A DNA stretch of 64,000 nucleotides from Monilinia fructicola (lineage: Eukaryota; Ascomycota; Leotiomycetes; Helotiales; Sclerotiniaceae). Below, in pieces: positions 43,085 to 54,495 of the stretch (position 1 is the stretch's first letter; every line of letters starts with the position of its first letter). The position numbers and the translations under genes are program-made. The stretch is from positions 3,615,501 to 3,679,500 of the forward strand of contig VICG01000002.1 of NCBI GenBank assembly GCA_008692225.1, given 5' to 3'. The notes beneath the pieces were generated by a model, which saw nothing but the letters and a program-made list of their open reading frames with translations, made no database searches and had not been told where the DNA came from.

Positions 43085-46000
43085 CTAATTTTTCATCTCT
43101 AAATCGCTTTCCTCTTCGTCATCTTCATCCTCATCCTCATCCTCGTCATCCATTTCTTCGTCTTCGTCTTCATCTTCGTCGTCTTCGTCGTCTTCCTCGT
43201 CTCCATCGTCTTCTGGTACTGCTAACCCGTAATCATCTTCGAAGCTGGAGAGGGTGCGGACTTGTGTTTTGAAGTTGAGGGATTGGAAGTTCTTTACTAT
43301 GGCCTAGGGTTTCGAGTTAGTTTTGAAAGTCTTGAGATGGTGGGGATGGGTGAAGGGTAACGGGGAAGATTGTTGTGCATGAGATAGAGAGAACGTACCT
43401 CTTCCATGATTGGTGCACAGGTGACGATGATATTACTCATGCCTGGCTCGAAAGTCTTCATCAAAATGTCCCTCATCACTTCTCTGATTTCCTCCCTTCC
43501 CACGTCTCTAACCTTCCTTAATAACTCTTCGTTGTGATTGTCAGGCAACCCCTTGATAACTCCCTTTACAAACTTATCCTTTCCAGCCTGATCCATGGTG
43601 ACTTGAGTATTAACGACATCAACCACAATATCACTAATCGCTGCCTCCAATGCTGCATCTTCCAATTTCTTTTCACCAGATATATAATCCTGGAGAATTT
43701 GCTTGCCCGCAGCAAAAGCACGGAATACATCTGGAGAGCGATAGATGCTGAATTGAACAAATCCGGCAGCGAGATCGTTATGGAAAGATGACCCATATCC
43801 AAGACCTGTCCCTCGAATAGCGGTCCACAATGGACCTTCGACGGCTCGAAGGAAAGACAAAGCTACGCGGAGTGCAGGGAGTTGGGGATCGGTGTAGGAT
43901 TTTGGGCCACGGGAAGTAGTTAGGAGGAACGAAGAGTCGGATGTAGGCATTGGGATGATGATGGCACCTGCTTGGCCTGGAGTTTGTCCATCCTTGGAGA
44001 GTAGAGTATGTTGTTCGCGGATGGGGAGGAGTTCTATATCCGACGTAGGTTTGTCGAGAGACGAGACGAGAGAATCCCAAGCTTGGACTGGTGATGGAAG
44101 CTTTTCGATATCTGCAACAACCAGAGCTCGGATGTTGTTGAATTTGAAAATAGATTTGCGGAGGGATTCAAGCCAGCCTATAACGGTTTCGGGTTGTTTT
44201 TTGAGAAGCTTCTTGAGACGCTTCATATAAACCGATTTTACAAGAATAGTTCGTGCTTTCATGCTCGATTCGTTGGACATATGAAGTATTTGATCGGCGG
44301 TATAAAGCATGTTATTACCATCACGTTTGTTGTCGGGTATATCGGCGAGAATTTTGGTGACGGCAGCATTGAGACGTGTAGCATCAAATATGCTATCAAA
44401 CATCATGCGGCGGATCCATTGGATGGCCGTCTCGTATTTATCTCGCTCCACTCGAAATTGAATCATGAGTCCTTCTGCATCGCCGAGACCGGAGCCACCT
44501 TTCATTTCGTATTTGATAGTATCATGTTCTAATTCTGTGACGACTTGCTCAAATTCGACTCTCTTTCCATCGCGGAAAATAGGTGTATCGAAGAAGTTGT
44601 CAATAAAAAGGCTAAGGAGAGGTCTATGCTCTAGAGGAATCTCTGCGGTACCAAAATGTAATGATAAATGAACGAAGTTTGTTGGCACATGCTCAAATTG
44701 CAAGAACAATGGGATTTCAGATGCTTGAGAATCAATTACCCTTTGAATGCCATTTTCCGGTGCACCCAATTTCTTAGCCAAGCCGGATCTTGCTGTAGTC
44801 GACTTATGGAAATGGATTGAATCAGTGCCAGGGACAGCAAACTTCTGGAGAATAGAAGCAGGTATCTCGGCATCATTCTTGGCAATCGCTGCTTTGAGTT
44901 TTTGCTGCCAACTTTTCGAGTCCTTCAGGTCCCAATTTTTCCTTTCGCTCTGCAACTCTAGCCTCTTCTTCTTTCTTAATTTTCTTCGACATTTCTTCAG
45001 ATGGAGTCCCGAGTAACGAAACATGAGGTGCATCGACAATCCATTTCCTTAAGATATCCTTCCATTGTTGCTCGCTCCATTTAGCTATCGTATCAAATTC
45101 TGCATGTGTACCCAACTCCTTCAACGTGGAACCATCTCGGTTGCCGAAAAGGAAGTCGTTGATGATAGCTTCGGCGTAGAAACGCTGAGAACTCTCTGCC
45201 TCGAAATTGCATTGTCTGCGTTCTCTTTCTAAACAATTATTCATATATGCCATATCTAGCGGGTTCTCGGCAACCTCCTTAAGAAGTTCAAATAGACGTT
45301 TCTCTACGAATGCAAGTTTTTCGGTTTGAACACCAGTTGGCTGAAACCAAATTACAGAATTCGGTCTAGCATCCCACCAATATGAGATTGAACTTGCTAG
45401 TTCTTCTTTCTCTACCATAACATTCTCGAGCACTGACACAGATGATCCAGCGAGATATGCAAGCAGAACATTAAGAGCAGCTGTCTCTACAGAGTTCTTA
45501 CAGTCAGGGCCAAACATACCGACCCAAATCTCTCCCATTGATTCGTCTTCCTCGGGGAAGGTCACAGTTTCTATTATAGTTTTAGTGAGCGCTGGCGGTT
45601 GAGCTGAATCTACCCATGGTCTATATACGTCAGAATACCTTCCGTTTTCAAAGCTAGAATTACGCACCTCTTAAATGGTGCAGTTGGTGATGGAATGTCA
45701 TCTAAGATACCTTCTTCGAATTTGTCAAGAATTTCAAGCAAATGATCCTGATCCACTTCACCAATCAAAATAAGACAGAGATTCTTGGGTTGATACATTT
45801 CCTTGTGAAATGCACGAATTCTCTCAGGGGTTAAGATTCTCAGGTTCTCCATCAATCCACCAGTTTCATAGCGAAATCCAATATTTTCGGGGTAAAGGAG
45901 TTGCCTTGCACGTAAATCCATGATATCAGAGCCAGTGTTTTGAATCCCTTGCATTTCGGAATAAACCACACCAGCATCGTTACCTTCACCATCAATATGA

Positions 46001-46425
46001 TGTACTTCCGTATAGCACCCCTCCTCGGTAAGTGTTGGCAAGATCAGGTGCTCAAGGTAAACAGGGAGAATTTGAGAAAATCCTTCCCATCCTGCCGTTT
46101 CTAGTGTATAGGCAGTATGATCAGTGGCAGTCCATGCATTGGTGTTAGAGTAAGCTCTGGTGGCGAGTTTATCGAGTAAGCCTTTATACTGATAGTTTTT
46201 CGATCCCATGAAGCAGAGATGCTCTAAGGTATGTGGCGATCCAGAATTATCAAGAATTTCTGTGGCCAAAGCAAAATATCCATTGACTTGAGGTCCCTTC
46301 TGATCAACCACGACAACGTTCATACCAGTACGCTCCGATAGATACTGGGTGATGTTGGTAGGTGCATAATCAGTTTTGAAATTCTGCACTGTGCGGAAAT
46401 GGGTTTTCTTCGTTTGACTAGCCAT
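43085..46425 (-). CDS. M16-family zinc metalloprotease (YOL098C/SDD3-like) with acidic tail
   Basis: Three exons: 46425-45668, 45620-43399 and 43303-43085. The inverted zinc motif H-x-x-E-H is at residues 65-69 (SPHTLEHLCFMGS), followed by the second glutamate region (EVHHIDGEGNDAGVVYSEMQG). Several peptidase M16 domains fill the rest, including ETGGLMENLRILTPERIRAFHKEMYQPKNL. The layout, about 1065 residues without a mitochondrial presequence, fits the yeast YOL098C group rather than mitochondrial Cym1. The last exon encodes a striking run of about 35 D/E residues interrupted by few others. One frame break lies at 44899-44903 (five T on plus; one A too many after LEKLAAK). Removing it puts all exons in phase. 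The role is probably peptide degradation in the cytosol, from the family. Confidence 0.88.
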
Positions 46426-47521
46426 TTTGGTGAAGAAGTTGGGCTTCCAAAAGTTATGCAGCTCTCTTCCGGAAGAATACCTGTAATATTCATTAGAATG
46501 AGGCTGAAAATTTGTGATCTAGCCACATAAAAATCATGCGTTCAAGTCCTAGCAAATTAATAGAGCGTGAAAAAAAGAAGATCCGAGTCTCCCTAGTCAA
46601 AGAAATTTACCAAGGAAATTTGATCAAATCATGATCATAATACAATGAACTCCGTCCACACAATACTACATTTGCAGGATAAAATAGGAGCCAATGCAAG
46701 AAAACTTGAACTTCATTGAAATTGATACAGCAAAGCATACCAGATTAAATCCAATGCTTGGTAAAGCACAGCAACAGCAAGTATCGGAATGATCGCTGCT
46801 GCTAAATACTGCGATTTGCGGGGGAAATTGTACCCCGTCATTGATACATATGGTATCAAATCCAACAAAGAAGCTACTTTGTAGAGTATAAAGCTTCTGG
46901 GAGAAAAGCTTGCGAATAGGGGAACAATGTATTTGAAAAAAGGAATTCAGTACTCTTGGCAAGTATTGTCGTACCTTTGTTGGGCTTTTTGGTATCCCAG
47001 CCTGGTCCAACGGGAAAACTGGTGAATTGAGGTCGCCAGGAGAGATGAGAAGGAGCCTCCAGCAGGATAGAGAGGCAATGATAGATATATTACCTCGTAC
47101 GTATATATCCCCTGAGTATCAAGTTTTTCAAAAATGAAGAAAGATTGGAAAGTAATGAAGGTGGATGATATAATATAAATGTATAAAGTTATATCCTTAC
47201 AATTACTAGGCACTTGTATGGAAAAGGAGTTTACCGTTCAGGATCGTGATTGGGTATAAGCCGCGAATTCTAGTGCGAAGCCAGCCGCGCGGTTGAGACG
47301 ACATGCTTAGTCATCTCCTAAATGTGCCCATAGCTCCCACTTCCATGTCATGTACAGTATCCATGAATATTCTCAATGCTTTAAGGAAAATGGTATTGAA
47401 GAGCCAATAAACAACAACGATTGTTTGAGAATCGGGCGAAGACAACGGCTAGCTGTTTAATTTCACATTCCACTATCCGCAATTCTAAGACTTGCGCCAC
47501 TTTTCGGAATACTTTGACAAC
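46426..47521. promoter_or_regulatory. Divergent intergenic region, M16 protease and ZW10
   Basis: About 1.1 kb lies between the two start codons. Short minus-strand ORFs (46666-47010, 46947-47213) have no domain-like pattern and are probably chance. Promoters and 5' UTRs of both genes must lie here. No specific element was recognised. Confidence 0.45.
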
Positions 47522-50306
47522 ATGGCCTCTACGCTGGCTGTTGATCAACTTGGCAAGACTCTTCTTGATTTTGCTTTCGAACGGCGATTTCCCAGACGAA
47601 ACAGTTTCTGCATCTGTGGTTGAAAATGAAGCTCTACCAGCAGCTTTGAAAGCTTTGAGCCAAGCTAAAGTTTCTCTCGAAGTGAGCCTCCGAAACTCCC
47701 AACCATGTCCATCATTGCCGTTTCTCTGTTTACTGACTGTATCTTTCCAGGCAGAAGTTCGTCAGATCAGTCGTGACAGCGCTTGTGACGTCGATGAATG
47801 GATACAAAATGCCCAAGCCCTCCAGGATGATATCGATAAATCAAGGAAACTGGCGAACGAAATTGTTCAACAAGCAGAGGCTGACGTAGCCCGAGTAACA
47901 GATGTACAGAACCACGAAAACCATGTTGAACTTCTGGTAAAGGAAATTGAGTTTAATGCGCACCTGATGGAATATTTACAATGCATCAAAATTGCGAATG
48001 ATTTTCTTGATAAAGCTGCAGAGGAGGCCGACAGACATGAGATCCACAACGCTTTACAGTCACTCGACGTTGCAGGCAACAAAATGTCAGAAATTCCAGC
48101 GGACAGGACCGTAAGAGCGATGCGGCTTCTGGACGCAAGATACTACGGATTAAAGAATTCCATAAATGAACAGCTTAGTGCAATCCGGAAGTCGCTGATA
48201 TGTGTTCATCCCGGAGAAGGTTCAATCACAATCCATAAGGAACTTAATGGTATTTCCACATCTTTGGAAGATGTCGCAATTGGCTTGATGAGGTTCAAGG
48301 AACTTGACACGTTTGGTAAAGATCTATGGGAAAAGTTGAATGAATCCATTGTGCAACTTCGGACCGGCCTTGAATCAACATTTCTCCTTTTCAAAAATAT
48401 CCATTGAGAACAACACGCTGCGTATCACGGAGGAGAGAGCGGATTCTACCATAAAGTCCTTATTCCAGGACATTCTAAAAATCATTCGATTTCTGGATCA
48501 GAATTTACCCAAGCCGATGGTAGAGTCCTTGTCTGCGGCGATGATGCCTGATCTATCTGAAGTAATAATTGGAACATGGTTAGAATCATCTGTACCAACT
48601 TCTTTAAATGATATGGTTGACTACCAAAAAGCCCTGGCTCAAACCAGTGAGTTTGCTGAAACATTGGAATCTTTGAAATGGCCAGGAGCAGATGAATTTC
48701 ATGACTGGGTTGCCGGCGCTCCTAAAATTTGGTTAACTAAGAAGAGAGAAACAGCACTGGATAGCGTCCGTAACGCTTTGGCCCTTGGTATGCGCATATT
48801 GTTCCCTCTATTGTTATATATATGTCCCGCTATTCTGTTTTATTGACTCGACACTAACGGCATATAATGACAGGTGTTGGTCAAATTCTTGAAGCTAAAC
48901 GTGTCGAAATGCGCATGGTCACCAGAGATGATGGTATGCATGTCGCTTCAAGTGGCGAGACGGTGAAAGATGATTGGGGCTGGGGGGATGAAGACGAAGA
49001 GGAAGAAACTCAGCCTGTTATAAGGCACCGAGCTTCCTTTGATGAGGAACGTAGGGCAAGCTCGATCTCCATTGCTCCTATTAATGATATCAATCTCCAG
49101 CCCGATGAGGAAGATGCTTGGGGCTGGGGGATGATAATGACATTGCTGTCGAATCGCCTCCCCACGAACATTCACCACAGACTCCAGCGATACCGAAGTC
49201 TCCTACCGAAAAGAACAATCCAGCAGAGAAGCGTAACGTCACAATTTCCGAGAAATATTGGACATCATCGATTCCAAGTATAATTTTTAGCCACATTGCC
49301 ACTATCTATGAAGATGGTGGCAAATTAATGCAGCCAGAGTATGTATTTCGAAATCTCCATGTCATGAGTCCGGAATCCCTAACTTTGTAAAGTCACCAGT
49401 CAATTCCGGTTTCGCCGGCCGCTGGTGGTCTATCTAATATCCCTACCTTAATTCTAGCAATGTTCCGTGCAGTATCTCCATGTTATTATGCCGATAATCC
49501 AAAAGGCAATATGTGAGTTCTGATCATTCCAAGTCGCGTATGATTTCTCACTCAATTTAAATTAGGTTTTCCTACAACGATGCAATGTGGTTAGTTGATA
49601 GATTGAAGAGTTTCTCCACAGAATGGCACTCACGAAAAGACTTGACTCCTCGAGCCCTGAATCTAGTCAAAGTCGATTCTGAGATTGGGCCTCTTGAAAG
49701 CTTCGGAAAGAGAGCCTACAAAAATGAAATGGACACACAGCGCACAATCTTACACGATTTACTTGGCGGTATGTGTATCTAATTATTGTTTCAAAACCTT
49801 GCTAACGTTATGTAGGGTCACAAAATTTTGTATACAATGACAGTGAAAATGCCATTCAATCTGTCATCAGCCACATTAATCAACAATCCGCCTCTTGGAA
49901 AGAGATACTTCCATATTCCACTTGGGCATCAGCCATTGGCACACTGGTCAACACAGTCGCCACTAAAATCATCAACGATGTTTTCGAACTCACAGACCTT
50001 GGAGTAGATGAAGCCGAAAGGATAGCATCATTAATCCAACAAGTGAATAGTCTCGATTCTCTGTTCAAAACAAATGAAATTGGCACCTACGCAGATAACT
50101 GGTTAAAGATGCAATTTCTGAGTGAAGTTCTACAGAGTAACCTGAAAGACATTAGGTTCCTCTGGTTTGAAAGTCACCTTAGTTTGTACTTCTCAAAAGA
50201 GGAGGTACGGGAGTTGATTGAGTTAAGCTTTGAGAATAACCCCAATTCGAGATCATTGATTAAAGATATCAAGGAAAAGCCCTTGCCAGACGTTGTAGGT
50301 ATGTGA
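47522..50306 (+). CDS. ZW10: ZW10/Dsl1-type ER vesicle tethering (or kinetochore) protein
   Basis: Six exons: 47522-47681, 47751-48787, 48874-49338, 49393-49512, 49566-49768 and 49816-50306. The N-terminus (MASTLAVDQLGKTLLD, then SNGDFPDETVSASVV and LPAALKALSQAKVSLE) and the following helical segment (EVRQISRDSACDVDEWIQNA) match the fungal centromere/kinetochore Zw10 family. An acidic linker with repeated DDWGWGD/EEDAWGWG follows, then a helical C-terminal half ending DIKEKPLPDVVGM. In fungi this protein mainly acts in the Dsl1 complex tethering COPI vesicles at the ER. Three frame breaks are inferred: an extra T near 47571, an extra T near 48389 and a missing G near 49128. Correcting them gives 824 residues with all introns in phase. 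Confidence 0.85.
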
Positions 50307-51790
50307 GGGAGTGGGACACAAATGGAAGGATTAGAGTTAATGTTGGCGTGAGAAGAACATTGGAGAAAGTTTATATATACCCTCAAGACTATATTCGATG
50401 ATAAATATAGAATTAGAGTTCTACTGGAGTAAATGCTTGGATTTGACAGCCAACATAACATAACGATGCTTTTGAAATTCTTTCTGACATCCACGGATAT
50501 CTTACTTACCTACCACTTGATAGGTAATTGAACTCATCACAGATTGAACAATGGAAACATATATTCCGAAACGATTAGATGAAAGTTGAATTAATATTGA
50601 GTTTTGGAAGTTGGACAACTTAACATATGATATGGCTCCATCGAATCATGAGACGAGCGCCACAAACGTGGTTAAGCTTGCTGGTGACTCTAGTGGGCGC
50701 GAATGATAAGGTCTAATTTCTCTTACAGTATCAAGCAACCTGTACCTGGATATCTGGTTATAATGAGGCCCTACTTGTTCATGCGATACCTTTCACGCGT
50801 TGCATGTCGTTACGAATAGTATCATAACCTAAGAATTGACTATTCAAGATAACATTCGACAATGATTATGAGCGAGCGAGGGGATATTTATTGTATGGAT
50901 TAGCTAAACTTGTCATTTTTCCTCGTTGATCTGGATCCTGCGATCCTTTGGGTTCCCTCTTTACGTTCGGTGTCTATATAGGATCTTAACCTTCTCGATG
51001 TCATATCCAGAACCCAATAACGATGATGATATCACACTCAATAGTCTTCGCCTCACGCAAAGGGTATCATACAAGGTTATTAATAACAATACGGAGTATT
51101 CCAAGAAATACTCGGATCCGAAAACCGTCGTACTCGCACTCATGAAGAACCGCTAAGTAGGTACACTCCAGAACCAACAAAGTAAAATACCCGACAGTTC
51201 AACAAACACCAAATAAAATCTCGTAAAGTGATGTGATGAAGTATTTATGTCTCCCCTCTAGAGCACTCGACAATTCCTCCCTCCACCTCACGCGTCGTCT
51301 CCATCCCCATCCCCGTTCCATCTCGGATATCCACCTCGCATCTGAGCATCATGAGCACGGCTAAACTTCAACCCCTGGAACCTAACAAAAGGGTCATTAC
51401 ATGACCCGTTAGACTACGGACTTCCAGTAAAATAATGCCCGGCTTCGTATTTCCTGTAGAATGATTAGTTCGTTCGGATACGCATTAGAGGGAGGAATGT
51501 TAGCGTAACGTAGAAACTCGATGTGTGGATACCGACCTAATAGGTATCGTTAAGGCGTATTCGATACGCCGTATAGATAACACCTTTGTACTGTTAGGGC
51601 TGATAACGTTGTGTTTAATTGAGGCTTGCTTATTTTAAATGTGAGTCGATGTAAGGAGAAAGATTTTACGTGATGCAAGACTTTATCTTTTTCTTCCTCT
51701 TCTTGAACGTCCGTTTGAAATTTCGTTTGAGAACAATTTGTATGTCTTTGGTAGGTTCTCATCATTGCTTCTTAAGACCAAAGGCTGGAG
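50307..51790. other. Spacer, no gene seen
   Basis: Only short ORFs without features occur (for example 50926-51156). Sequence composition is unremarkable. The promoter of the gene at 51791 should lie in the last few hundred bases. Confidence 0.5.
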
Positions 51791-52747
51791 ATGAAATTAT
51801 TTGAAGGGCCCAAGGGCATTGATCACCATGAAGAAGGCGACGGAAGGGCTATTAATCTCGCTTTCTTGGCTTTTGTTGTTTCGAACTTAGTGGCTTGGTT
51901 TTGGATGGTGATGATACAATATTTTATTTTCAAAGTCGCAAATCCAAATCAACAATCCACCCGCAGAGAACTTCCTCCTCCTGTGCGGTCCTCCCATACG
52001 AGTTCGATCAAAAGTCTGACGGTCGGGGAGCTATACATATTGATTGGAGGACTATGGGTGATTCATGGATTTTTTGATACGATTCTCTCGTCCATATTGA
52101 ATACCGTCGTTTGGCTAGTCTCTAGTCGTGAAACCACCGTCATATATAAGGAATGGAGGGGTAATTTGTACAACATGAGATACTGGGCTGGCGGGGTACA
52201 GTCTGGAATCGGGGGGAGTATCAAACTCCTTGCTGTGGAATTAATAGCTACGTGGCTATTGTCCCAGACTTTTCTCTTCATTTCCGATACTCTACTACCT
52301 ATCCTCTATGAGCTTCGACAAGATCACAAAATGGTTATTTTGAGAGTTCAACAACGTATAATGGAGCTCCATCAATATGTTAGGATGATGGATTGGAAGA
52401 ACGATTCGGAATTGATGACAGTTGATATGGGGAAGGGGAATCAAGAACAGATTATTGAATTATCCCGTCAAAGAACTGAGAGCCTTAAGAATGGTGATCA
52501 CGAAAGGAAATTGGACTGGAGATTGGTGATTGATGAGGAAGCATTGAATGAGATGAAAGAAATTCTGGGCCCTCCTGGTGGATTTGGGGAACTGGGGTTC
52601 AATGTCGCAAAGGATAGGGTTTGCTTGGGTGCTGTGTGCCGGGGGTCGAGTTTCATTCTGACGTTTGAGTTGGAAGATAGGGAGGATGAGAAGAGGGAGG
52701 CGATCAAGAGAAATGAGAGAAGAGGGGTAGAGATTGAAAAAAAATAG
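51791..52747 (+). CDS. Hypothetical membrane protein with three hydrophobic segments
   Basis: An intact intronless ORF of 318 residues. Hydrophobic segments lie near residues 24-48 (AFLAFVVSNLVAWFWMVMIQ), 80-110 (LYILIGGLWVIHGFFDTIL and on) and 144-173 (LLAVELIATWLLSQTFLFIS). The C-terminal third is soluble and highly charged, ending KRNERRGVEIEKK. I do not recognise a family. The charged tail could face the cytosol. A run of some 19 A lies at about 52805-52823, just 3' of the gene. Confidence 0.6.
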   Translation: MKLFEGPKGIDHHEEGDGRAINLAFLAFVVSNLVAWFWMVMIQYFIFKVANPNQQSTRRELPPPVRSSHTSSIKSLTVGELYILIGGLWVIHGFFDTILSSILNTVVWLVSSRETTVIYKEWRGNLYNMRYWAGGVQSGIGGSIKLLAVELIATWLLSQTFLFISDTLLPILYELRQDHKMVILRVQQRIMELHQYVRMMDWKNDSELMTVDMGKGNQEQIIELSRQRTESLKNGDHERKLDWRLVIDEEALNEMKEILGPPGGFGELGFNVAKDRVCLGAVCRGSSFILTFELEDREDEKREAIKRNERRGVEIEKK

Positions 52748-53397
52748 AGTTGAGGTGAATGAAAGGCATAGAGAAAGCAATAGTGGAAGGAGGCATAAAT
52801 TCTGAAAAAAAAAAAAAAAAAAGGTTCTCTTGCCTAGAAAAAAAAAGAATATTTAATTTGATAATGGTTAAACATCCAGCATGAGGCCCTGTTTCTTGGA
52901 AATGGAAATGCAAGAAGTATCTGGAAGGACATGTGAAAAGATGGTCTGAAGCCTACTTTACATCTTTCAGTAACTGGAGATCATGAGAGAAAGTAGTTCT
53001 TTCCAGGTATTGCGCCGAGCGCCATGCTACCCTCGTTCTAGAGTAGACAGGTGTAACAACAATCTTCGTACGGTGTGATGACATGAGGTTCCTTCTTTCC
53101 CTATACCCATCAAGTGGACATACTCAACTAAGCTTTTCAGAGAGATCTTCGATCCCGATACCAAGAATTCACATCAAAACTAAATATGGACCTCAGCCCT
53201 ACGTTATCCTGCATATCAAGTCACTCAACTTCAGATTTCCAGTTTCAATGGTAAAAATTTACCGTTCAACATCTCTTTCCTGTCCCTCTGCTTCTTTTCA
53301 TAATCAATCTTTTTAAGTTGATAATCAGCTTCCGCATCATCCAACTTTCTTCCCCATTGCCTTTGTCGTCATAGTTTTGCATTCGATGGTTGGCATC
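52748..53397. other. Spacer with poly(A) tract
   Basis: A poly(A) run at about 52805-52823 and another A-rich run near 52840 are visible. No gene is supported. Genes on either side converge here. Confidence 0.5.
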
Positions 53398-54495
53398 TCA
53401 TATGGGAGGGACTACACTACCATTCGAGGCAGCCTCTTGTTGTCTCATAATATCCAAGCTTCGAATATTTGCCAGACTTGGACCTAGCTTCACATTGTAG
53501 GAACGATATAGATTGCGGAAAGACTCCTGTCTGCGGCGCAGCGTTCTTTCGGCTATTGGATCGTATGGACTCTCATATACGGACAACGAAGTAGCAATAT
53601 TTTGCAAATCAATAAGTGTAAGGTCATCATAGATTGTAACTGGGTGGCGTCTGTTGATCAAGATGACATTCGTGATACTGCCGTGGGATAATATATAGTA
53701 CAGCCAATTTGCAAATGAAAAAACTGCGCATAGAAAATTTTCTGATGTGATGAGGATATCCGTATGTTTCTTCGGGATAGCTGAATATAGCAAGGCGCTT
53801 GACCTTTTGAAAGTCGGAAGTCCAACTCACATAATTCATTTCAACTTGCAAGTGTTCTGTGACGGCGTCCACAATCGAGGTACAGAGTGTCGATATTGAA
53901 ATTGAACCACGTTTGAGGAATAGATCCAACGCCACCGTCAAAGACCTGTGTGTACTCTCTCTCCTAGCACCACCATATATGCTTCGCGACACGCATATGC
54001 CATTGGTATAGTACTCGGCGACTCATAGCCAAAACTTGTTTTTCCATATGGTAGCTTGAGTAATCGCCGTCGTAGATGTACCACGTGCGGTCCGGGTAAA
54101 GCTTCTTTCCATATAAGGTATCTAAGTTGCTCTGTTAATCGCGAGAAGGTGATGAATGATCGAGTGTCCGGTTTTATATCAGTAGGATAAAATTCTGGGG
54201 CTCGTTCAAGAACAGGCTTGCTCAATCCATGCCATAGCAAACACGCTGGACAGCATACTGAGGGAAGCGTACACTCCATATCACAGTGAATGCAGTATAT
54301 AACATGAGTCCTTGGGTCTGCTGAGTTGCCATATCGACCAATTCCAGTACCCACAGGGCAAAGATCGGGGGTGTAACTCATTGTTCCAAGCAAGCTCATG
54401 ATATCTGAAGGAGCATTGGTAGTTTCTATCTGAGAAGAATTGATAGGAACCTGGGTTCTTGAATAGAAGAATATACAGTCAAAGGGAGGTGCCAT
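53398..54495 (-). CDS. 2EXR-domain protein (frame-broken)
   Basis: The N-terminal 80 residues include several cysteines (YCIHCDMECTLPSVCCPACLLWH), possibly metal-binding. The 2EXR signature follows: FITFSRLTEQLRYLIWKEALPGPHVVHLR, then AYACREAYMVVL, and in another frame FNFNIDTLYLDCG. Such fungal-expanded proteins often have F-box-like N-termini but no known activity. The C-terminal part (ITNVILINRRHPVTIYDDLTL to PPI) lies in a third frame. Breaks are inferred near 53940-53945 and between 53760 and 53870. The span length is divisible by three, compatible with compensating indels. It may be a true pseudogene, since family members are often dispensable. Confidence 0.55.

Noticed and set aside
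46666..47213. Minus-strand ORFs upstream of the M16 protease
   Set aside because: Hydrophobic, cysteine-rich random-looking sequence without domains; it lies where promoters and leaders are expected.
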